DNA of 64,000 nucleotides. It comes from Phymorhynchus buccinoides. Lineage: Eukaryota; Mollusca; Gastropoda; Neogastropoda; Raphitomidae. The number at the start of each line of letters is the position of its first letter. Within the stretch, counting starts at the first letter, position 1. The notes under the pieces are model-generated. The model did not search any database. It was not told where the DNA came from and was given only the letters and a program-made list of their open reading frames with translations. The stretch lies in assembly GCA_017654935.2 (NCBI GenBank), contig CM065682.1, positions 36,012,441 through 36,076,440 on the forward strand, given 5' to 3'. The translations under genes and the position numbers were made by a program. Positions 46,445 through 57,419 of this stretch are shown here, piece by piece.

Positions 46445-46675
46445 TCAAATCGGACGGCTTGGGACGATTGAAGGACGCCATGGAGGAGGCAGCTGACGAG
46501 GTGCCAGGACATCCTTGGATGACGTGGAACGCCCTGGTGGATGAGGAAGTGGACGACAGCAGTGACATGAGGAGCTGAATGGGACAACTCCCCTGATGGA
46601 GACTCTGCCCTCGGGGACCTGGCGGCTGGGACGTCGACACGCCAGAGATCCTGGGAGATTGAGGGGGAGACTTGA
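46445..46675 (+). CDS. Possible 3' coding exon, acidic C-terminal region
   Basis: After CTCTGTGTCTGCAG an open frame reads KSDGLGRLKDAMEEAADEV, PGHPWMTWNALVDEEVDD, SSDMRS then TGA at 46576. One T removed near 46576 would continue it through EWDNSPDGDSALGDLAAG and RQRSWEIEGET to a stop at 46673-46675, with similar acidic, protein-like composition. I recognise no family. Confidence 0.45.
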
Positions 46676-46689
46676 GATGATGGGGTTGG

Positions 46690-47242
46690 AGATTTAGGAG
46701 ATGGAGGCTGGAGATCTTGGGGACGGATGGGAGATGGAGTGGGAGAAGATTTAGGAGAGGAATGGGCGATATGGAGATGGAAATAGCATTTAGGAGAAGG
46801 AGGATGGTGCGATATTGGTGAGAGTGGAATAGGACGATTTAGGAGAAGGGATCATGGGCGATACTGGAGATGGAATTAGGGGGGGGGGGGGGGGCCGATT
46901 TAGGAGAAGGAAGGGCGATATGGGAGATGGAATAGAGGGCGGGGGGGAGGGCGATTTCGGAGAAGGAAGGCGATATGGGAGATGGAATAGGCGGTTAGAG
47001 AAGGACATGGGCGATAATGGGAGAGGAATAGGCGAGTAGGAGAAGGATATGTGCGCTTGAGATGGAAGAGCGATTTAGAGAAGGAAATGGGGCGAGTGGG
47101 AGCTGGAATAGGGCGATTTCGGAGAAGGATATGGGCGATATGGGGATGGAATAGGCGTTCGTGAGCAAGGAAGGGCGATATGGGAGAGGAATAGGCGATT
47201 TCGGAGAAGGACTATGGCGATATGGAGCTGGATAGGCGATTG
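46690..47242 (+). repeat. ~42-bp G-rich minisatellite cut by the gap
   Basis: Unit approximately GGAGATGGAATAGGCGATTT, AGGAGAAGGATATGGGCGATAT, at least 12 copies with many indels. It runs into the N gap, so true length is unknown. Confidence 0.9.
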
Positions 47243-47742
47243 NNNNNNNNNNNNNNNNNNNNNNNNNNNNNNNNNNNNNNNNNNNNNNNNNNNNNNNNNN
47301 NNNNNNNNNNNNNNNNNNNNNNNNNNNNNNNNNNNNNNNNNNNNNNNNNNNNNNNNNNNNNNNNNNNNNNNNNNNNNNNNNNNNNNNNNNNNNNNNNNNN
47401 NNNNNNNNNNNNNNNNNNNNNNNNNNNNNNNNNNNNNNNNNNNNNNNNNNNNNNNNNNNNNNNNNNNNNNNNNNNNNNNNNNNNNNNNNNNNNNNNNNNN
47501 NNNNNNNNNNNNNNNNNNNNNNNNNNNNNNNNNNNNNNNNNNNNNNNNNNNNNNNNNNNNNNNNNNNNNNNNNNNNNNNNNNNNNNNNNNNNNNNNNNNN
47601 NNNNNNNNNNNNNNNNNNNNNNNNNNNNNNNNNNNNNNNNNNNNNNNNNNNNNNNNNNNNNNNNNNNNNNNNNNNNNNNNNNNNNNNNNNNNNNNNNNNN
47701 NNNNNNNNNNNNNNNNNNNNNNNNNNNNNNNNNNNNNNNNNN
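47243..47742. other. Assembly gap, 500 N
   Basis: Fixed 500-base gap between the ~42-bp array and the ~284-bp tandem repeat. Long frames across it are artefacts. Confidence 0.99.
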
Positions 47743-48354
47743 GAGCCCAGCCAACATTCCCACCTGATTTCATCTTGGGAAATCCATTTTTCCGACCCCC
47801 CGAGTTTTTTTGTCCAGCGATCTCCTTGACATTGACCATGACCTTGATTGGTCAACAATATTCGGAAGGAACATAAGCCAAACCTCCTTCATACCAAGTT
47901 TGAACATCAAATGTTAACTGGTGCGTAAGATATGGCTAAAAATAGATTTTCAGTTTTCAAGGTCATACATCAGTATCATGACCTTGACCTTGACACCAAA
48001 AGGCACATCTACAGTACCTAGCCTACATGCACATCAAGTTTCATCTTCCTATCCTTATTCCTTCATGGTGATATGCTGTTATCTTGGGAACTCCATTTTT
48101 CCGACCCCAATCTCCTTGACCTTGACCTTGACTGGTCAACAATATTCGGAAGGAGCATAAGCCAAATCACCTTCATGCCAAGTTTCAACATCCTATGTCG
48201 ACTGGTGCCTGAGATATGGCTAAAAATAGATTATCAGTGTTCAAGGTCATTACGTTGACCTTGACCTTGACACCAGAAGGCGCATCTACAGTACCTAGCA
48301 CATCAATTTTCATCTTCCTATCCTTATTCCTTCATGGTAATATGCTGTCAACAA

Positions 48355-48360
<6 letters not shown>
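47743..48360. repeat. ~284-bp tandem repeat, two copies
   Basis: TGGTCAACAATATTCGGAAG recurs at 47849 and 48133. Copies share CTTGGGAAATCCATTTTTCC/CTTGGGAACTCCATTTTTCC, ATATGGCTAAAAATAGATT, and TTGACCTTGACACCA. The left copy is cut near the gap, so more copies may be hidden. A CA run follows (48354-48400). Confidence 0.85.
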
Positions 48361-48387
<27 letters not shown>

Positions 48388-48400
48388 CACACACACACAG

Positions 48401-50480
48401 CCACTTACACAACAAAAACAATATCACCTTCGCTCTGTAGACTCCGCGGGTGATAAACACATGCATTCAATAATAGTAGAAGATAAAGGCAAGACGGAAA
48501 AACGCAATGAACCAGGACTGCGTGGCTGTTGTGTGTAATGCACTACATGGGGGGGTCCTATTAGATAATGGACTTTATCATGACTGCGATTAATTATTCA
48601 AAAAAGATAACTAGCTAAAAAAAAGGTGAAAGGACCATAGTCATCTCCATTCGGACCTAAAAACGTTCTGGAAAACGTTTCAACATTATTTCCTACTACA
48701 CATAGACACAGTATACAAAATGTATCTATGTAACCTACCTTTTATGTCACATTCGTCAAGATAAAGTGAGCGCACACACTTTTATTTCGCAAAATTCGGT
48801 CTCCTGGGGCAGATTTGCCAGCTGCCATTGAATCTCACCAAAAGTGGGATTTGTGCGATAATCCATTTGGCTTGACGTAGATTAGGGGAAATCAATACGG
48901 TACCTGTGACTGGCGTTGAACTATTTGAGGACAAATTATTTTGCCTGTTTGTGGCCCGTTTTTAATAATAGAACTTGTTGGGATACTTTCAGACCTAGCT
49001 TATGACGTAACGCTGTCAGAGGATACGTATTATTATTATGACGCTAAGTTGTACACCTTCAAGTTCCTCTCTTCTTGTTCTAGTCCAGGCGAAATTATAA
49101 AGTTTACCTTGTTTTGTGATATATATTAGGTTTTTATGTTGATCTAACATGATTTGAGGGTGCTGAATCCAGATCCGTTAAAGGCCAAGTTGTAAATGTT
49201 GGATATTTTGAGTTATGACGTAATATTCAAAATGGCCGCCATAGGTCTCTAGAGAACTGTAAAAACATGCACTTAACGTAATTGTTTTGTATCTAATGCT
49301 TGTTTTGGTAAGAAAAATAGTATAATTTCCTTAAATGATTCAAACTATGGGAATTATATCCTATTTTAGTATTTCTTAGGCCCCGCCACTGTGGAGAGGG
49401 CTATCGCAATCTTTCATGCCCTTTCACCCTGATCCGCTCAATTTTCTCTCTAGAAACGCCAAGAAATGACGGACAGAAGTCGTTTTGCAGGAAGCGCGCT
49501 ACGCATTATGCTCAGGTTACCCAGGAATTGGGCGCTAAAGGTGCTCATTCTCACCTGGATTTTTTCCACACAGATTTGCCTCGTTTCTATACGAGGTTAA
49601 TTAATATCATTTACGTATTAATTGTCCTCGTATACAAACGAGGCTGTGCATGGGAGATCATTTTGATGAATGCAGACTTTATCATTTGAGTTATGAGACT
49701 TGTAAATCCTCGTATCAACCGAGACAAAGCGAGATGGAAGCAACAGTGTCGATTCAATGAGACCAAGGTTGGTTAAATGCGAAGTTGGTAGGCCTAACGA
49801 ACATTAAGGATAGCAGTAACGTCCCTTCCGACGTCAGTACGTTTGATTAAGAAGGAGGAGGAGAACGAGTGATGGTGATTCTAGGCCGAGTTGCGTTTTC
49901 CCTGCGATAGCAGCGAGTACCAGTACCGAGTATGGCCAAAGATACTGTACAGTCTTTGGTATGGCTACCCTTCCGAGTCGGACATGAAAGATCCAGATCC
50001 AGTTTGAGCCTACTTGAATGTGCTGTGCAGATCAAGTAGAACCAGCCAACGCCAAGCCAGTCAGATGCACGGGAACAGGTAAGATGCCTTCGCGACGTAG
50101 TAATCAAATGTGCTTGTTTGCAGACCAGTGTTTAGGTGCATACTAACAGTTACAAAGTGGTAGATCAGGATCTAGATCTATTTTTATGGTAGTCTAGTCT
50201 ACTTCATGTCAGCAGCTGCAGATGAAAGAATGTTAGTCTTGTTCATTCTGTTCTGTTTATCGTGATCAACCACTGCTGCAATCAGTTATTTGTGAAGATA
50301 GAGTAGGTTGAGTATAGATCTATAAGCAAGCAGCATGACTGTACAATCTATTCTTTGACTTAGCTGATGTTGATCATCCCGAATCGTGAATCCTGACTTT
50401 GTACATTGACAGCTATTTTATACTGGTGTTTACTGTTGAAATGCACTGCCAAAGGCAATTTTAATTATTGGCAGAGGCAC
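48401..50480. other. Non-coding
   Basis: AT-rich. At 49380-49560 a short frame starts MTDRSRFAGSALRIM but has no support. Open minus frame at 49847-50107 unrecognised. Confidence 0.4.
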
Positions 50481-50577
50481 GAGCCCGTATTTCACATTCT
50501 CCAGGCAGGGTACGGGCCCGTATTTCACATTATCCAGGCAGGGTACGGGCCCGTATTTCACATTCGCCAGGCTCAAT
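50481..50577 (+). repeat. 33-bp tandem repeat, 3 copies
   Basis: GGGCCCGTATTTCACATT plus CTCCAGGCAGGGTAC repeated at 50481, 50514 and 50547. An open plus frame makes it an 11-residue repeat (GYGPVFHIIQA), but nothing else supports coding. Confidence 0.85.
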
Positions 50578-50999
50578 CACGGGACGCAAAAATTGTGCGT
50601 AAATGTCTTCAAAAATTACTAACATTAACTCTGACATGTTCCTAGAACCCTAGATCTATCCCTAACCCTGTTCCTTACCAAGAAGCGTTAAATATACGAA
50701 ATAAGAAAATGCATTGTTGATGAAAAATTCGACAAGGAAAAGTTACTATACTATCCCTGAAGATTGTCTGAGTGTTGCAACAACACCGTACCCGTAGCCA
50801 CTGTGCTAATTATTCTGAGGACTCTTGCATCGACAAAGCGCATTGTTTAAAAAATGATTTTTGTGTGTATAGACTAGTAGACCTAGTAGTAACACTAGTA
50901 GTAGCAGTAGTAGGCCTAGTAGTAGTTGTAGGAAGGAAGGAAATGACTGCTTAACGTCATCCAGGCTGGAACAGGTACATGTTGGAAGTTAATAGACAT

Positions 51000-51055
51000 A
51001 AAGATGGTGGGGCGATCCTGGAGGTACTGCACTACCAGGAAAGTCCCAATGCTTT
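51000..51055 (+). repeat. Dispersed repeat fragment (GGAGGTACTGC copy)
   Basis: AAAGATGGTGGGGCGATCCT, GGAGGTACTGCACTACCAGG and AAAGTCCC match part of the 18458 family. Confidence 0.6.
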
Positions 51056-51092
51056 TTTAAAATATCAATATGTATGTGCCTAAAAGGAATTA

Positions 51093-51257
51093 CCGTGGGA
51101 TCTCCCTTATAAGACTCCCTCCCATGTATGACCTACTTCTCTGAGACATAAATGTCCCTTCTTTGTAAGTATTAATGTTACTTCCCTTATAAGACCCCTC
51201 CCTTTCAAGACCTCATTTTGGATGATTTTTGAAGGTCTTATAAGTGGGGTTCCATTG
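51093..51257. mobile_element. Hairpin MITE, CAGTGGAACC family
   Basis: TA-flanked; CCGTGGGATCTCCCTTATAA at one end and TTATAAGTGGGGTTCCATTG at the other. GACCTACTTCTCTGAGAC and CTTCTTTGTAAGTATTAA inside match the other copies. Confidence 0.85.
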
Positions 51258-51268
51258 TAGTAATATTA

Positions 51269-51370
<102 letters not shown>

Positions 51371-51604
51371 GAGATGGAAGAGAAGAAGAAGATTAAGAAG
51401 AAGAGAGAGAGAGAGACAGACAGACAGAGAAAGAGAAAAAGAAAGGAAGAACAGGGAGATGGCAATGAGATACATTCCCTCCCCCACCACCCCCACACAC
51501 ATACATAAACATACTTGCACACAATGTGACGCATAAAATCAAAAAAGATGTTCATGCTTAAACACGGGAACTATTAAAGTGACTGTAAATCACAACATAA
51601 TAGT

Positions 51605-51668
51605 AATAACAGTGAAGCATTTATATAGCGCACTCCTCCGCCAAATGTGGAGCTCTATGCGCTTAGCA
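51605..51668 (-). mobile_element. CR1-like 3' tail
   Basis: Reverse complement has GCGCATAGAGCTCCAC and GCGCTATATAAATGC before a TTATTACTATTA end. Confidence 0.55.
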
Positions 51669-52869
51669 GAAAATCAAAAAGTAATAAATAATGATTATTA
51701 CAGAGAGAGATAGAGCAGAAGAGGAGAAAGAGTGACAGAGAGACAGAAAGAGAATGAAACAGGAGATAGAGGAATGAGGAGAAAAAGAAGAGGGAGGCGG
51801 GAGTGATAGAGAAGGCGATGGAGGGGTGGGGGTGGGCAGATGAGGTGGCAGGGGGTGGGTGGGAGTGGGGGAGGGAGAAAGAAATCTAAAGAAAGGAGAA
51901 GGTGAAAGACAAGGGGAATGTGGGCAGTGGAGTGGGTGGGGGAAAAGCGACAGAGTATGATTGTGACCCGGCACCACGCAAGGGACATTAACAGGCTGGC
52001 AAAGTCAAAAATCTTGTTTTTTAATCAATTTTGAGTTATGGGTATTTTTGTGCTTCCATACCTTATCTTTCACATCCATACAGTTTAATCATTATGGTGG
52101 TCTCTGAATACTCAAAACAGTTGGTTTGTGCATTTTCTTAGGATAGGCTAGACTTTAGACTGATTCTCAAAATGGCCATCAGTCACCTTACTAACTTTAA
52201 ATGAACATATTAGAAGCGGAAACCCTGTGCGCTTATCTGTAAATAAGTTTTTTTTAAACCTAAGCGGCTTCCACACAGAACTTCCGCGTATGTGTGTACA
52301 TGCGCCTACTCTACAACAAAAAAGGATACAAGAATGTTTTTTTAAATATAATTAATTAGAAAGAGAATTGCCTGAGTCATTTTCTCAGAATGGTCATTTT
52401 GACACTTAATGTCCCTTTCGTGGTGCTGGGCCACATAGTAGTAGTAGTTTTGTTTCAATCGTGACACAGCCACACCCGTTGACTGGATTGTTTAGCGAAT
52501 ATAATATAGTTGTTTTTGTCTTGTCAGTCATATTTTCTGGGCTGTACAGTGGCGTTGCTCCCAGGCCACTCATCCTGAGTCTTCATTCACAGCCACACAG
52601 CGGTTTGTCAGGTCGCAGAATCAGACACCAGCAGTATAACTATATAGGAAGCAAATTTATGTTACATCATAAAGATCAAACAAAAGCAACGCCGAGCGGC
52701 TGCAAAGTCCCCTCGCAGCATCGCCGAGCTACTCCGAAATCGGAATGTGTCGGCTGTACACACAGCGGGGAGACCGAAGCGGCAGATATCAAAAGAAAAC
52801 GTACTTACATAAAAACGCATCAAAACAGCACGTATGATGATGATGAAAATGATGTTTTACGTCCTCTTG

Positions 52870-53045
52870 GTCATAGACACATATGGGACATTTGTAAATA
52901 CAAAGATGGTGGGAACAATACTGACTGCAATGCCCGGAGGCAGTGCAACACCAGTAAAGTCCCGAGTTTTTAACAATATAGATAGGTGTAGCGGTAACCA
53001 CGCCTCGGTTAAACCTCATTGGCTATGGTACCGCCGCATGCATGG
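52870..53045 (+). repeat. Dispersed repeat, longest clear copy
   Basis: AGACACATATGGGACATTTG, AATGCCCGGAGGCAGTGC, AACACCAGTAAAGTCCCGAG, GTAGCGGTAACCACGCCTCG and GTTAAACCTCATTGG; the reverse-oriented copy at 40485 has the same order. Confidence 0.75.
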
Positions 53046-53139
53046 TATAAAACAGCACGTAACTGAATAGTCTTTTCCCCATATGGCTTAGGCCGGTGGG
53101 ACGTAAAACAAAATAGTTTTTTATATAATTATGTAGCCT

Positions 53140-53590
53140 TGGGGTTCGGACCCGTGATTTGAGCGCGCGCGATCATGCGCACACGAGCGCACAGAAAAAT
53201 TCATGACAACTGTGTTATAGACCATTCATCAAGAAATTTGAAAAAAACTGCATTGAAATACATGCAAAACTTCGCGAGATATTAGCGATTATGTGTTTTG
53301 GGGTTTGAACCCCGTAACTGGCGCGACCTTGACCTTAATGTAAAACTAAATACATTAGTGGATAGCTTGCATCTTGGCAAACTAGTATACCAAATTTGAT
53401 GATGATAGACTGAATAGTTTTTGAGAAAAACGGACGAATAGCCGGACGGACGGGACGGGACGGACGGACGGACGGACGGACGGACGGACCGGACGGACGG
53501 ACGGACGGACGGACGGACGGACGGACGACAGAAACAACAATAGTTCCCCGAACCTTCGGCTCGCGGACTAATTCTATAATAATTGGTTGA
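53140..53590 (+). mobile_element. Dispersed repeat ending in (GGAC)n and CCGAACCTTCGGCTCG
   Basis: GGTTTGAACCCCGTAACTGG, GACCTTGACCTTAA, then ACCAAATTTGATGATGATAG, a GGAC tract (53440-53525) and ATAGTTCCCCGAACCTTCGG. The tail CGAACCTTCGGCTCG is a small perfect hairpin. It is family-unassigned. Confidence 0.6.
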
Positions 53591-53632
53591 CATAATAAAC
53601 AAATATTGTATGAAATTGTTTGTCAATTTCAG

Positions 53633-53729
53633 GCGGCCGTGTGGAAACTGCAGCATCAGGGAGAGACCGAGTGAATGCCTGTGCTGTGCAGAGGTGAAGG
53701 AGATGGCACTTCTGCAGAGATACCTGGAG
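53633..53729 (+). CDS. P2X7-receptor intracellular-domain-like gene, exon A
   Basis: The 97-base exon lies between GTCAATTTCAG and GTAAGT and reads RPCGNCSIRERPSECLCC, AEVKEMALLQRYLE. This is the cysteine motif of the zinc-binding intracellular domain related to the P2X7 receptor C-terminus (CGxCxxMPTExExxCCxE), found in many stand-alone invertebrate proteins. No channel region is seen, so it is not evidence of a receptor. Exit phase is 0, which does not fit the entry phase of exon B, so at least one exon between them is missing or unrecognised. Confidence 0.82.
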
Positions 53730-54895
53730 GTAAGTGCATTACTGAGCTCCCTGGGTTCAAGCCTGTGTGTTTGGATATATATACGTCCTAAACACAGCAT
53801 GTACTCACAGTACTGGCGGCAGTAAGATAAGAACAAGTAAGAACATGCTTTATTCGTCACAACAAATAACAGAATGTAAGCTTATCAACTGTTTTGTATT
53901 ATTGATCCGATGATTTCTATGGCTGGCCAACATTTCCAGCCTGGTAGTAGAAAAATCTGTGGGCGAGTATATTTCAAAAGTCACTAGCCCAACGGGCGAC
54001 TGTACATTTCGATACTGCACGGCCCTGGGTTTTTTTTACCCAATGAGTCTCCCTAGACCATCTCTCCCTTCCATGTAACCAACTATCAAAGCAAGGTCAG
54101 CTGTCTGCTAACAACATGCCAGCACTGGTACTGAAAAGAAAGGAAAGGCAGCCTCCTCAATCTCCTCCACCCCATTCCCTCTCACCTCAAATCAGTTCTC
54201 TTCCTATTTACTTCTCTCCTTTCTTTCCCACTCTTTTTTCTCTGTCTCTTCCTCTCTCTCATCTCCCTCTGTGTGTGTGTGTGTGTGTGTGTGCGTGTGC
54301 GTGCGTGTGTGTGCGTGCGTGCGTGTGTGTGTACGCGCACGCTTGTTTAGCGATTTGGGGTTTTGATTTCTTCGGGCTAGTGAAAGTGTGTTCAGGTGAG
54401 TAAACTTTTCAAGTTGCTGGCCCGGAGGGCTGGTGAAAATGTTAAAGTTTGGCCAGCCCTGCTATACAAAGTACAACGTAATTTTTCTTATCTTTATCAC
54501 TGTCAGAATATTATGCAACAACAAAGCTAAAATAGAGGCTCCAACAAACTGTGCATGTTTGACCCTTCTACCATCTCTTGTCTTACAATACATGGTCTGA
54601 CTGTTATGATACACGAGCATTCATGTTAGATGTCAACATTTCACCCGTAATACATAAAATATGATATAAATGATCAGCAAAATGTTCTTAAAAATCAAAA
54701 TATTTTATTTTGAACCAAAAAAATATTTTCATGTCTAACTATCCTTGGTAACATTATTTTATGGATTATGATAAATTAAAATCACCATTTGCACATCTTT
54801 GACTGCTTTAAACCAGCTTATAAGTATCTCTTATTTTTATGGCATAGAACTGTTCTCATATGATATAGTTTTACTTTGTGGGCAGCCGTTACCTG
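53730..54895. other. Intron with TG tract
   Basis: A (TG)n run at 54268-54335. The middle part of the domain (CITxHPGFxxVCL type) was sought and not seen. Short related phrases (TAGCCCAACGGGC near 53984; GCTGGCCCGGAGGGCTGG near 54415) look like ends of a repeat. Confidence 0.4.
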
Positions 54896-55082
54896 TACAC
54901 ACCATACCACCAGCTGACAAGGTTCATGTGGGGCTACCTGGGCAAGGACATTAGGGGTCGTACATCCTGCCCGTGCTGTCCTCCAAACCAGCCAGACCTT
55001 CCAGAGTGCAGACAGAAGATACACCGGCTACGTAGAACCACTGTCAAATGGTTCTAAACCAGGATGTGGCTGTCTGTGTTGA
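54896..55082 (+). CDS. P2X7-receptor intracellular-domain-like gene, exon B (frameshifted)
   Basis: After TTTGTGGGCAG the frame reads RYLYTPYHQLTRFMWGYLG-KDIRG, matching the domain's YRYTAYRQxxRWxWGxLG segment. After a GGGG run at 54951-54955 the homologous sequence continues in the next frame: VVHPARAVLQ and then RYTGYVEP, matching VVLPxCxVxxIRxxFPxxxxxYxGY. Removing one G restores the family pattern, with a stop at 55080-55082; the uncorrected frame stops at 55055-55057. Likely assembly error, though true loss is possible. Confidence 0.82.
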
Positions 55083-55359
55083 TATTAAGTTTTTATTTAA
55101 AGTTTTATAGTACAATCATGTAGTAGTACTGCAATAACTCAATATGGCTTAATGTTATCGAGTATTGTGGAACTTAAAAAAATGAAGCATACAATGCTTT
55201 TAAAAGGCGTAATTAGCCTTTGGCTTAGACTGCTGAAGTATGTATGTTTTAAAAAGTAATTGAGTAGAAAATTATTTTTAACTCATCTAGCGCCATGTAT
55301 TTTTTGACGTTCTTGGTTCTCTTTCTCTTCTCTCTCCTGCCATTAGGTCTGTTTCTGCT

Positions 55360-55515
55360 TTGTTCCATTTATGTCATCCGTGTGTGTTCGCTTTGCATTG
55401 CGTTTTTGTTTGAATGCGCTATGAATGCTTACGTGTGTGTGTGCGCTTTGATTTGATTTATATCAAGATTCAGCGCTGTATAAATACTGTATGTTGTTGT
55501 TGTTGTTGTTATCCG
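55360..55515 (+). mobile_element. CR1-like 3' tail with TTG repeat
   Basis: TGTGTGTGCGCTTTGATTTG, ATTCAGCGCTGTATAAATAC and (TTG)n at 55495-55511. Confidence 0.6.
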
Positions 55516-55736
55516 TTGCATCTCAACCAACAAGAGCGATGTAAAAAAAACTGTCGAAAGCGCTTGCATTGCTTTAATGGCAGAAACAGTGACAAAAGAG
55601 ACACACATGGCAGGGTGCTTGGCAGTGAATGTATTTGCATTTGGTGGGAGTGTAAAGTGATGTATTGAGCGAATATATTCGCCCGTGGTGCTAGAAGAGT
55701 CAAAAAATATATTCAACAGTAAGCTGTGTATGGCAC

Positions 55737-55872
55737 CTTTAAAGACCCCCCATGTCACTTGTCAAATTCATGGCTTTCACGTGTTTTCCCTCTTATAGCT
55801 GGTGAGGAATCTTAAGAAACCTTCCTAGTATAAGAGGGAACGTGACACGTGACGTAGGGGGTCTTTAATACT
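55737..55872. mobile_element. Small palindromic MITE-like element
   Basis: TTTAAAGACCCCCCATGTCAC and GTGACGTAGGGGGTCTTTAA are inverted; inner arms CCTCTTATAGC and CTAGTATAAGAGGGAA also pair. A diverged relative is at 37725-37815. Confidence 0.7.
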
Positions 55873-56017
55873 TTTATTCAGTTCTTTACATTTTCGTACT
55901 TATACTACACTGTGTTTAGCACATTATATTAATGAAGCACACAGGGTTGAAGTTAAACCCATGCTCAGTAATACACATGCATCTAGGTATCTCTGCCAGA
56001 AGTGTTATGTTGACTTA

Positions 56018-56106
56018 GATCGTGTGTGTGTGTGTGTGCGCGCGCGCGCATGTGTGTGTGTGAGGAGGGGGCGTGGATGTGTCTGTGTGTACGGGCGTGT
56101 GCTCAC

Positions 56107-56138
<32 letters not shown>

Positions 56139-56346
56139 ATTGGCATTGCAAATACTATATTTTATTCTTTACGCCTAGTGTTCATATATGTGTTTATTCT
56201 AGTCATATATATTTAGTCCTTATCTACAATGCTCATTGTGTATTGTATGTGTATTCATTGTATTTTAGTGTTTTAATTTTGATGTAAAACGCTCTGAGCT
56301 CCCCGCAGGGAGTAGAGCGCTATACAAATATCCTTATTTATTATTA
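56018..56346 (+). mobile_element. TG tract with CR1-like 3' tail
   Basis: TG and CG runs (56021-56135), then AAAACGCTCTGAGCTCCCCG, GCGCTATACAAATATCC and TTATTTATTATTA. Confidence 0.65.
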
Positions 56347-56796
56347 ATTCCTTCATTGGAAAACTCTCTCTCTCTTTGAAAGCATTCTACTGTGCAGTGC
56401 CATAGATGAAACCACATGCCAGGAAAAGCAGGAATCCTTATTTTTTTCATGAAATTCAGTTTCGGGGACTTTTTCCCCTGACCCGCACAAACGACTCCGC
56501 CTCTTGACCCCACCAAGGCCAACCCCCATGCCTTCCTGCTTTTCATATCATCCAGGTTTATATACAGGATGGATCATGTACAGGATGTACCCATTTTCAT
56601 TTGGCAATAACTCAATGAAAAGTAAATTTATTCCTGCCATTTTGTGGATTCTGTAGACACTTTTTGTTTCTATGAATTATGCATGTGATATCTTTATACA
56701 CTTTAATATTGGTTTTCCTTATTTTTACTGTAATGTTATTGGTATTACTTTTTAGTCGTTACTTTTTAGTCAAACGTTTTTGTACTTTAATCTAAG

Positions 56797-56797
<1 letters not shown>

Positions 56798-56832
<35 letters not shown>
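56798..56832. repeat. TG microsatellite
   Basis: About 17 TG units. Confidence 0.9.
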
Positions 56833-56833
<1 letters not shown>

Positions 56834-56908
56834 CTGTGTTTGTTTAAATGTTATATATGTACACTTATTCATTTTACTCATGTTGTCAGCATTGTTTTAT
56901 GTTTAATA

Positions 56909-57077
56909 CAGTGGAACCTCTCTTATCAGACCGCCAAAATAATCCAAAATGAGGTCTTTAAGGGAGGGTCTTATAAGGGAGGTAATTTTAACACAAAGAA
57001 GGGCAACGTCTCAGAGAAGTAGGTCTTATGTGGGAGGGAGTCTTATAATGGGAGGTCTTATAATGGAGGTTCCACTG
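56909..57077. mobile_element. Hairpin MITE, CAGTGGAACC family, best copy
   Basis: TA-flanked; CAGTGGAACCTCTCTTATCA at the left and TAATGGAGGTTCCACTG at the right. Interior contains AAATGAGGTCTTTAAGGGA and GAAGTAGGTCTTATGTGGG. No coding capacity. Confidence 0.9.
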
Positions 57078-57263
57078 TAGTGTGATATCTTCTTTATACA
57101 CTTTTATTACTGCTTTTTATTCATGTTGCTTTGTTTACTGTGATGGTATTTATTCATTTATTTGATCTTATAGTACTATGGACTTTACTTTTATCTCCTT
57201 ATTTACTGTAATATTATTGGCATTGATACTATTTTTCTTCGAACAGTCATTTATATACCCAAG

Positions 57264-57292
57264 ATGTGTGTGTGTATGTGCACGCACGCGCG

Positions 57293-57335
<43 letters not shown>

Positions 57336-57352
57336 ACGTGTGTGTGTGTGTG
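57264..57352. repeat. TG microsatellite
   Basis: TG run with CGCG interruption. Confidence 0.9.
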
Positions 57353-57419
57353 GGCATAGTGATGTCTCCCAGTCATACTTTAATTCTAGTTAGATCAGTT
57401 AGTCTTAATAATGAATATA

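Noticed and set aside
49466..49601. Short plus frame starting MTDRSRFAG
   Set aside because: No domain, no splice support, stops after ~45 codons.
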